DNA of 13,275 nt from JBEKYH01 sp049511115 (GTDB lineage: Bacteria > Planctomycetota > Phycisphaerae > Tepidisphaerales > Tepidisphaeraceae). How positions within the stretch are numbered: the first letter of the stretch is position 1; each line of letters starts with the position of its first letter. The notes beneath the pieces are model-generated. The model was not told where the DNA came from. It worked only from the letters and a program-made list of their open reading frames with translations, and searched no databases. The DNA is taken from positions 1 to 13,275 of the forward strand of contig JBEKYH010000082.1 in assembly GCA_049511115.1 (NCBI GenBank), in the 5' to 3' direction. This document shows, piece by piece, positions 8,486 through 13,275 of the stretch. Both the position numbers and the translations under genes were made by a program.

Positions 8486-8500
8486 TTCGGTTATCACGCC
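8476..8500 (+). promoter_or_regulatory. UUCG-capped dyad in the leader of the ATPase operon
   Basis: A perfect 7-base inverted repeat, TGATAAC and GTTATCA (8479-8485 and 8490-8496), flanks a TTCG loop at 8486-8489. Past a single unpaired C at 8497 the stem continues for three more pairs (GGC 8476-8478 with GCC 8498-8500). C(UUCG)G is an exceptionally stable RNA tetraloop. No T tract follows, so a terminator is unlikely. It ends 41 bases before the ATPase start, so either an operator or a structured 5' leader is plausible. Confidence 0.55.
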
Positions 8501-8541
8501 GCGCCTGGGTATGATGTCGTCATAGAAGATAAGGATCACCC

Positions 8542-9792
8542 ATGATACGGCTGATTGAAGCGATGAATTTTCGGTCCTTGAAGCGGATTCGCCAGCCGCT
8601 GGACGGTTATCACGTCCTCGTCGGGCCAAATGCAAGCGGGAAGAGCACGTTTCTGGATGTTCTGGCGTTTCTCAGCCGTTTGGTGAACGACGGGCTTGAT
8701 GCGGCCATCGCAGAGCGAGGAACGATCTACGACCTGATGTGGCAGCGGGAGGGTAAGCGGTTTGAATTGGCGATTGAGGCGGTATTGCCAGAAGAGAATT
8801 ACCCGGAAATTGGCGACCTGGCACTGAGCCGCGAGGGGTATGCCGTCCGTTATGAAGTGGCGATAGGGCTCGACGAGACAGAGAGGGCGGTAATTTTAGA
8901 TGAACAAATATTATTGACCCAATCCTATCCAGCCTGGAATGACACCGCGAATTGGCAGGATGGCAGCGTCTTTCTTCGGCCGGACGGCTCCGACTGGTCG
9001 CAAGTAATTCATTCGACGGGAGGCGGCAAGGAGTACCGCATCACGCCGGAGATGCCCGACACTGAGATGAATGGCCGTGATTTTATGCTCTCGTTTCGAC
9101 GGGACGAACAGAGGCCGGTATTTCAGAGGATGTATAGGAAAGCATTTCCTACCGGTGAATGGCTTGAGGGTCTGCTCCGAACGCGTGTCTTGCGAGTCGA
9201 TTTGCAACCAGAGTTGCTCCGCCAAGCCTCCCGTCCCGGCCAGGGAAAGTCGTTTGCTAAGGGTGGGGCAAATCTCCCCTGGATGGTGGACGATTTAGAG
9301 AAATCAAACCGAGAGGCCTTCGCGCAATGGCGCGCTCACGTCCGGACTGCTCTGCACGACCTAAAGTCGATCCAGACCATCGAGCGCGAGGACGACCATC
9401 ACCGATATTTGATGGTCGAATATGCCAATGGGTTGAAAGTGCCGGCATGGGCGCTATCCGAGGGAACTCTCTGCTTTCTGGCACTCACATTCTTGGCCTA
9501 CCAATCAAAGCCCGGCGACATGTATTTGATCGAGGAGCCCGAGACGCACATTCACCCCCTTAATATTGAGCCGGTACTCCAGTCACTGAGCAGCGTCTAT
9601 GGCGGCCAGGTATTGATCTCGACGCATTCGCCGCAGGTGCTGGCGATGACCGAGGTGGAAAACGTGCTTATCTTTGAGCGCGATACCGAAAAGGGAACAC
9701 AAATTCTGGGCGGGAAGGACCACCCCCGCCTGCGGGAATGGAAGGGCGAGGTGAGCCTGGGGACCCTTTTCGCCGGTGGAGTCCTGGGATGA
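8542..9792 (+). CDS. AAA15/ABC-type ATPase of a two-gene, defence-like module
   Basis: The protein has 416 residues. Residues 1-20 give the MIRLIEAMNFRSLK start typical of SMC-like AAA_21 (AAA15) ATPases. Walker A is GPNASGKST at 28-36; an ABC-signature-like LSEG lies at 306-309; Walker B is MYLIEEPE at 327-334 with catalytic acidic residues E331/E332; the H-loop histidine is H362 in STHSP. Residues about 50-290, between the two halves of the nucleotide site, form the variable insert. Such ATPases act as sensors or scaffolds for an effector in anti-phage systems (OLD, PARIS AriA, RloC and others). AAGGA at 8531-8535 sits 6 bases before the ATG. Its TGA overlaps the next ATG in ATGA, implying translational coupling. 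Parts of the gene (about 8885-8960) are clearly more AT-rich than the neighbours, which hints at transfer. The ATPase class is secure; the defence role is inferred. Confidence 0.92.
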   Translation: MIRLIEAMNFRSLKRIRQPLDGYHVLVGPNASGKSTFLDVLAFLSRLVNDGLDAAIAERGTIYDLMWQREGKRFELAIEAVLPEENYPEIGDLALSREGYAVRYEVAIGLDETERAVILDEQILLTQSYPAWNDTANWQDGSVFLRPDGSDWSQVIHSTGGGKEYRITPEMPDTEMNGRDFMLSFRRDEQRPVFQRMYRKAFPTGEWLEGLLRTRVLRVDLQPELLRQASRPGQGKSFAKGGANLPWMVDDLEKSNREAFAQWRAHVRTALHDLKSIQTIEREDDHHRYLMVEYANGLKVPAWALSEGTLCFLALTFLAYQSKPGDMYLIEEPETHIHPLNIEPVLQSLSSVYGGQVLISTHSPQVLAMTEVENVLIFERDTEKGTQILGGKDHPRLREWKGEVSLGTLFAGGVLG

Positions 9793-10421
9793 GCCCCCTG
9801 CAAAACGGCGATTTGATTCTGCTTGTTCCAGGCAAAGATGAGAGTGCGGCCCTCGATGCGATGCTTGCGCGCCCAAAGGCGCTGGGTATTCGAACCGTGG
9901 ATTACCGCGTCGAACGGCACGAACGCAGAGACGCCGGATGCCGCCTGGAGGCGCCGGCATATCTGAAATCCGCGACAAGCCAATATGCCCACGCCATTGT
10001 TATCTTCGATCGCGAAGGCTGCGGATCAACCGAATCACGCGAATCGCTGGAAGCCGACTTGGAAAGGAGGCTGGCCGAATCCGGATGGGGAGATCGGGCG
10101 GCTGTCATCGTCATTGATCCGGAATTGGAGAATTGGATGTGGAGCGATTCGCCCAGAGTCGACGAAGCGCTTGGCTGGCATGGTAAGTCGCCGACGTTGC
10201 GCCAGTGGTTGCAAAGCGACGGAAAACTCGGGGAGGGCGAATCCAAGCCCGTCCGTCCGAAGGAGGCGGCCGAGGCAGCCATGCGAAAGGTGACCAAACG
10301 GCGCACGTCGCAGGTCTACACCGACATCGCTTCGCGTGTGAGCCTCAACCGGTGCATCGACCCGGCATACATGAAGCTGCTGACCGTTTTGCGCGGTTGG
10401 TTCGCAACTGGGAACAAATAG
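9789..10421 (+). CDS. Small TOPRIM-like protein, probable effector partner of the ATPase
   Basis: The protein has 210 residues. The frame is open further upstream, but the ATG at 9789 overlaps the ATPase stop by four bases and follows GGAG at 9778-9781. The order of elements is TOPRIM-like: a first strand ending in LILLVPGKDES (9-19) where TOPRIM proteins have a conserved Glu; a strand with IFDREG (72-77) in the place of the DxD motif; then IDPELENWMW (109-118), like the P-x2-E-x-W element of RloB and DUF4276-type proteins. A basic helix-rich C-terminus follows (about 155-205). Known partners of such ATPases (AriB of PARIS, the C-terminal half of OLD) are TOPRIM nucleases. The MAD3/MAD4 pair of the methylation-associated defence system is another possible relative, which I cannot confirm without a search. 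Protein fold assignment is moderate and nuclease activity is uncertain. Confidence 0.85.
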   Translation: MSPLQNGDLILLVPGKDESAALDAMLARPKALGIRTVDYRVERHERRDAGCRLEAPAYLKSATSQYAHAIVIFDREGCGSTESRESLEADLERRLAESGWGDRAAVIVIDPELENWMWSDSPRVDEALGWHGKSPTLRQWLQSDGKLGEGESKPVRPKEAAEAAMRKVTKRRTSQVYTDIASRVSLNRCIDPAYMKLLTVLRGWFATGNK

Positions 10422-10444
10422 CATTTCGCGACCCGCACGTTGGG

Positions 10445-11353
10445 CTACCACTGCCGCCGCGTCGCGCCCGGCTCATGGCCGGTCATATCATACCCCGGAT
10501 CTTCCATCGGCTCATAATTGGACTGCACGGCCACCCGCCCCGGGCCGCGCAGGCGCAGCCAGAGATAGCGATTGCCCCAGCTTTGCCATGATCGCCATGT
10601 GCCGGCGGGATGCTCAAAGTGGAGGTGCATCTCGACCGTCGGGTCCTTAAACAGCAGCGAGGTCGGCTTCACGAGGATGGTGTGCCCCGCCTCGATGCGC
10701 CGCACAAAGACATTCCCCGCTCCGTGCAACAGCAGCAATCCCGGCCGCGAGGTCGCCGTGAATCGGTCCATGAACATCCCGATCGGGTAATGCGTCTCGG
10801 ATTCCTTCCCGTCGGAAGTGCGGAACCAGATGCCGGTATCAAACCAGTCGTAATCCACCTCTTTCGTCGCCACCATGAAAACATGCTCGCGCACGTCCAC
10901 TGACTGGCCCACCTCCAGCGGCAGGGCAACCAACTCGCCGGGTTTATCCTTGGAAAATGCCACGCGGCCCGGACCCGTCGCCTCGGTCATCACCAGGGGC
11001 ATCCCGGCAAAGAGCCGCTTCCATGCCCGCGCCAGGGACATGGCGCTGATCTTCGCGGCATCGTCTTTCCATAGCAGCAGGTGATGGGCGAAATAGACGC
11101 CGTCGCCGGCGGCCAGCTTGAAGTCGGCCACGGGCACATACGCCCCTTCGATCTGGCACGTCGATTGGCCGAATTGCAGCTTGGCCATGTCGGGAATGGC
11201 CGGCAATTCGCTCCACCCCGACCGGGACACCACCGCGCGCACGTCCGTCGGCGACCCGCATGACGGGCACGCCGCCACCGCGGCATCGCACGGCATGCCG
11301 CACCAGGAACAACGATAATGGTGTCCGTCGGTTGTGCTTATGGCCTGGCTCAT
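10445..11353 (-). CDS. AIM24-family protein with N-terminal zinc ribbon (second of a tandem pair)
   Basis: The protein has 302 residues. CSWC (15-18) and CPSC (29-32) form a four-cysteine zinc ribbon. After a short linker comes an AIM24/TIGR00266 beta-rich domain, recognised by FGQSTCQIEG, the HHLLLWK turn, the GPGRVAFS repeat, MFMDRF and LLLHGAGNVFVR. AIM24 domains are double-sided beta-barrel structures found in mitochondria (inner-membrane organisation) and in many bacteria; their bacterial role is unknown. No transmembrane helix or signal peptide is seen. AAGGGG lies about 5 bases before the ATG at 11353. It starts 34 bases after the end of its paralogue, so the two form an operon. It differs by an extra loop around residues 175-190 and an extended Trp-rich C-terminus. 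It ends 23 bases from the convergent TOPRIM-like gene. Confidence 0.88.
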   Translation of the reverse strand: MSQAISTTDGHHYRCSWCGMPCDAAVAACPSCGSPTDVRAVVSRSGWSELPAIPDMAKLQFGQSTCQIEGAYVPVADFKLAAGDGVYFAHHLLLWKDDAAKISAMSLARAWKRLFAGMPLVMTEATGPGRVAFSKDKPGELVALPLEVGQSVDVREHVFMVATKEVDYDWFDTGIWFRTSDGKESETHYPIGMFMDRFTATSRPGLLLLHGAGNVFVRRIEAGHTILVKPTSLLFKDPTVEMHLHFEHPAGTWRSWQSWGNRYLWLRLRGPGRVAVQSNYEPMEDPGYDMTGHEPGATRRQW

Positions 11354-11387
11354 GGCATCCCCTTGGCAGCCTGTGGCTGCTGGTCCA

Positions 11388-12197
11388 TCATTCCGTATTG
11401 TGATGATGGTACATGGACTGAATTCCCACGCGCCCCGGTCCGGTCATGCGGGCCAGGTTCATCCCCACGCCGCCGAAAAATCCCGTGGTCAGCTTTTGCG
11501 TCTCGACGTTCATGGTCACCGAGGCGTCCTTGAACAGAAATGCGCCCGGCTCCAGCAGCACGCTCTCGCCAGCGGATAATTTGCGCACGAACACGTTGCC
11601 GTATCCGTGCAGGATCAGCAGACCCGGCCTTTCCTTCGCCACAAACCGGTCCATGAACATTCCCTGCCCGCCGAAGAGAATGTTGCGCAGGCCCTGAATC
11701 TTCGTGTACGAGTAATCGATGGTGTGGGAGCAGAGCAAAAAGGCATGTTCGCGCACGTCCAGTTCCATCGAGGGATGCAGCGGGAGCACCACCAGTTCGC
11801 CCGCCGCGTCGCGCGAGAACGCGATCCGGCCCGGGCCGGACGCCACCGATATGATAAACGGCATCCCCGCCAGCGCCCGCTTGATGCCGCCGGTCAATGG
11901 CATCACTTCCATCCGCACCGAGTCATCTTTCCACAACATGACGTGATGCTCGAAGAAGATCGAATCACTTCCGCCGACGTTGATCTCGGCCACGGGAACG
12001 ATCTCCCCCTCGACCTGGCAGACGCTCTGGCCGAATTTGAATTCGGACATGTCCTTAAGCCGCGGCGCTTCGCGCCAGCCGGAATCGCTGACCAGATTTT
12101 TCACATCCAGCGGCGCTCCGCAGGAGACGCAGCTCTTGGCCTCCGGCGGACTTTGGCCGCCGCACCATTCGCAGACGATTCGTTGGAGTGGGTCCAT
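11388..12197 (-). CDS. AIM24-family protein with N-terminal zinc ribbon (first of a tandem pair)
   Basis: The protein has 269 residues. CEWC (9-12) and CVSC (23-26) form a zinc ribbon followed by an AIM24 domain sharing FGQSVCQVEG, HHVMLWK, GPGRIAFS, MFMDRF and LHGYGNVFVRKL with the downstream paralogue. The frame is open 31 codons further upstream, but the ATG at 12197 is chosen because GGAG stands 5 bases before it and because it puts the zinc ribbon at the N-terminus as in the paralogue. There is a glycine-rich stretch near the C-terminus (GFFGGVG). The zinc ribbon may mediate binding of a protein or nucleic acid partner. The cellular role is unknown. Confidence 0.88.
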   Translation of the reverse strand: MDPLQRIVCEWCGGQSPPEAKSCVSCGAPLDVKNLVSDSGWREAPRLKDMSEFKFGQSVCQVEGEIVPVAEINVGGSDSIFFEHHVMLWKDDSVRMEVMPLTGGIKRALAGMPFIISVASGPGRIAFSRDAAGELVVLPLHPSMELDVREHAFLLCSHTIDYSYTKIQGLRNILFGGQGMFMDRFVAKERPGLLILHGYGNVFVRKLSAGESVLLEPGAFLFKDASVTMNVETQKLTTGFFGGVGMNLARMTGPGRVGIQSMYHHHNTE

Positions 12198-12283
12198 GGA
12201 TGCTCCAGGATAGGGAACTGAGGCGACGGGGGATATCGTATCGTGATTTTGTGAGATCGCCACTTGTCCGCGTTGGGAGAGTT

Positions 12284-12315
12284 GTGACAAGGTGACAAGG
12301 TGAGGGGGTGACCAA
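12284..12315. repeat. Short period-8 tandem repeat (GTGACAAG type)
   Basis: GTGA recurs exactly every eight bases at 12284, 12292, 12300 and 12308. The first two units are identical (GTGACAAG) and the next two are degenerate (GTGAGGGG, GTGACCAA). It lies between the antitoxin stop and the AIM24 operon. It may be a slippage product or part of a dispersed intergenic element; no function can be read from it. Confidence 0.5.
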
Positions 12316-12329
12316 GACCTATGCAGTCT

Positions 12330-12692
12330 TCAGGGCCGCAACACGCGATCGATCTTCTCCATCGTAGCCACATCGGCAGTGACTTTGGCCTTTTCAATGC
12401 GGTTGAGCGTTTCAACTCGGATCCCCGCGCGGCGGGCTAGCTCGGCCTGCGACAGTCCAGCCGCGCGCCGGGCGCGAATCACATCCCGCGCGATCGACAC
12501 GCGCGCGGCCGCAATCGCCGGATAGTCGCCATTAGGACGGCGCGGCGGCATCGGAGGCATCCGGTCCCCGTCGGCATCTGCTGCCGAGGGGTTGCCTTCC
12601 GCGCCGTGCGCCGACACAAGCCGCCGGTATTCCTTCAAAGGCACGACCGCATATCGCTCGCCCTTTATCTCGAGAGTTGCAACGGGCTTCAT
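12330..12692 (-). CDS. XRE-family antitoxin / transcriptional regulator (HigA-like)
   Basis: The protein has 120 residues. Residues 1-28 (ending VVPLKEYRRLVSA) resemble the N-terminal segment of Phd-like antitoxins. Residues 30-58 are a low-complexity Pro/Ala/Asp linker, likely flexible. Residues about 66-118 are a Cro/C1-type helix-turn-helix: IRARRAAGLSQAELARRAG, then the recognition helix around 92-101 and NRIEKAK. It should neutralise the toxin encoded just upstream and repress the shared promoter. The ATG at 12692 is 3 bases after the toxin stop and is preceded by GAGGAT about 6-8 bases away. Toxin-before-antitoxin order is that of HigBA systems. The family is clear; the pairing is inferred from adjacency. 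Confidence 0.88.
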   Translation of the reverse strand: MKPVATLEIKGERYAVVPLKEYRRLVSAHGAEGNPSAADADGDRMPPMPPRRPNGDYPAIAAARVSIARDVIRARRAAGLSQAELARRAGIRVETLNRIEKAKVTADVATMEKIDRVLRP

Positions 12693-12695
12693 AAA

Positions 12696-12947
12696 TCAAT
12701 CCTCATAAACGTCTTTGCGATGGTCGATATCGACGATCCGCACCACGTCGCCGCGCACGGTAAAAACAACTCGCCAATCGCCCGTTCTGATTCTGAAATG
12801 GCTTTTCAAACCATGCCGAAGCGGCTTGGCGCCGCTGACGGCGGGCCATTTCTGTAATCGCTCATAAATCTCCAAGACCCGTGCTTTGATGGTCCTTGGC
12901 AGCGATTCGAATTTGCCGTGGGCTTCAGCGGAGACGACGATATCCAC
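12696..12947 (-). CDS. RelE/ParE-family toxin (HigB-like)
   Basis: The protein has 83 residues from a GTG start. RelE-type toxins are small ribosome-dependent mRNA interferases, while ParE relatives poison gyrase; which applies here cannot be told. Family signs are the FESLP start of helix 1 (13-17), the WPAVSGAKPLR turn (34-44), FRIRTGDWRVVF (51-62) and the terminal DIDHRKDVYE (73-82), with the basic and histidine residues R52, R54, R59, H76 and R77. Start: no in-frame ATG exists. TTG at 12983 would give 95 residues, but it coincides with the probable -35 box. The GTG at 12947 aligns with the usual distance of about 17 residues from start to the LP motif. Its stop is 3 bases from the antitoxin ATG, so the two are co-transcribed. 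Confidence 0.85.
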   Translation of the reverse strand: MDIVVSAEAHGKFESLPRTIKARVLEIYERLQKWPAVSGAKPLRHGLKSHFRIRTGDWRVVFTVRGDVVRIVDIDHRKDVYED

Positions 12948-12956
12948 GGGAATGAC

Positions 12957-12984
12957 TCTATAGACATTGACATTAAAAGTCAAT
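12957..12984 (-). promoter_or_regulatory. Promoter with overlapping inverted-repeat operator of the toxin-antitoxin operon
   Basis: Read on the minus strand, TTGACT (12983-12978) and TATAGA (12962-12957) are 15 bases apart, a short spacing. The perfect inverted repeat ATTGAC-7-GTCAAT (12966-12984) covers the -35 box and most of the spacer, the expected place for autorepression by the XRE-type antitoxin. With this promoter, transcription would start near 12950, only a few bases before the toxin GTG, giving an almost leaderless mRNA. Confidence 0.45.
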
Positions 12985-13012
12985 TCTGGTCTGACGCCGG
13001 AAGTTTCTTGAA

Positions 13013-13275
13013 CTATCGCGCGTCTCGCTGCGCTTTCTCTTTCCTCCGCGCCTCCCGCGCCTTTTCAACGGGCCGCCGCCCGCGCTCGCGCTCAAAGATT
13101 TTCGTCAATTCCGCCAGATTCTTGGGCGATCCGACATGGGAGCCATGCAGGCGAAGCTCGCCGTCCTCCATCTGTGCCCAGACACATCGCTGCGTCTGCA
13201 CCACGCGATAGAGTCCGGGCTTGCCGCGTTGTTGCAATGCCTGCATAGCCATGGTGAGCGACTGGCAAGCGTCCA
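13013..13275 (-). CDS. Unrecognised basic protein, possibly a C-terminal fragment, open at the right edge
   Basis: The frame ends with TAG at 13013 and has no stop up to the end of the window, so it may be the C-terminus of a longer protein. The first ATG inside the window is at 13252 and would give 79 residues. The visible part has a possible beta-sheet section (GLYRVVQTQRCVWAQMEDGEL) and a C-terminal third extremely rich in Arg, Lys, Glu and Ala, likely one charged helix. I do not recognise the family. It lies 65 bases upstream of the toxin start on the same strand, but the operon promoter falls between them. Confidence 0.5.
   Translation of the reverse strand, partial: DACQSLTMAMQALQQRGKPGLYRVVQTQRCVWAQMEDGELRLHGSHVGSPKNLAELTKIFERERGRRPVEKAREARRKEKAQRDAR

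Larger units (their letters stand above)
8233..8541. other. Intergenic region between the divergent rny side and the ATPase pair
   Basis: These 309 bases hold no credible gene on either strand. The left two thirds are GC-rich with no obvious structure. From about 8400 the sequence becomes AT-richer (T runs around 8401-8460), as expected of a promoter region, and ends with the dyad at 8476-8500 and an AAGGA ribosome binding site at 8531-8535. Confidence 0.6.

Noticed and set aside
7871..8545. 224-codon plus-strand ORF across the intergenic region
   Set aside because: Low-complexity Arg/Ala/Pro composition, no family, no ribosome binding site, and it runs through the likely promoter and dyad region of the ATPase operon.
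8911..9225. 104-codon minus-strand ORF within the ATPase gene
   Set aside because: Shadow of a gene with clear ATPase motifs; no recognisable domain.
10422..10444. Possible shared terminator between the convergent TOPRIM-like and AIM24 genes
   Set aside because: The 23-base gap contains no stem-loop or T tract on either strand.

Overview
The window looks like chromosomal DNA from a GC-rich bacterium, most plausibly a planctomycete or a close relative. This is an inference from the gene set (class III fructose-bisphosphatase, ribonuclease Y, a giant exported Sel1-repeat protein, paired zinc-ribbon AIM24 proteins) and from base composition. There is no rRNA or other marker gene to confirm it. 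No tRNA, CRISPR array, insertion sequence or phage gene was seen.

Layout. Positions 1-871 (minus) hold the N-terminal part of a class III fructose-1,6-bisphosphatase that runs off the left edge. Upstream of it on the same strand, 940-6000 encodes one 1686-residue secreted protein made almost wholly of 45 Sel1 repeats. Then comes ribonuclease Y (6260-7813, minus), followed by an 11-bp hairpin and a four-tract G-quadruplex motif just past its stop. Positions 7814-8541 contain no confident gene: a doubtful small membrane-protein ORF and, near the right end, a striking UUCG-capped dyad.

The most interesting part is the plus-strand pair 8542-10421. It is an ABC/AAA15-type ATPase whose stop overlaps, in ATGA, the start of a 210-residue protein with TOPRIM-like features. 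The pair is less GC-rich than its surroundings, is transcribed against its neighbours and has the architecture of known two-gene anti-phage modules (for example PARIS AriA/AriB). It is the best candidate here for a little-described system.

To the right, on the minus strand, are two tandem AIM24-family proteins (11388-12197, then 10445-11353), each with an N-terminal four-cysteine zinc ribbon. Next is a toxin-antitoxin operon with the RelE/ParE-type toxin first (12696-12947) and an XRE-type antitoxin second (12330-12692); its likely promoter overlaps an inverted repeat. The right edge carries an unrecognised basic ORF that is open to the end of the window.

The genes do not form one pathway. 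The window mixes housekeeping metabolism and RNA turnover with accessory modules (ATPase/TOPRIM pair, toxin-antitoxin) and poorly understood exported or membrane-associated proteins.
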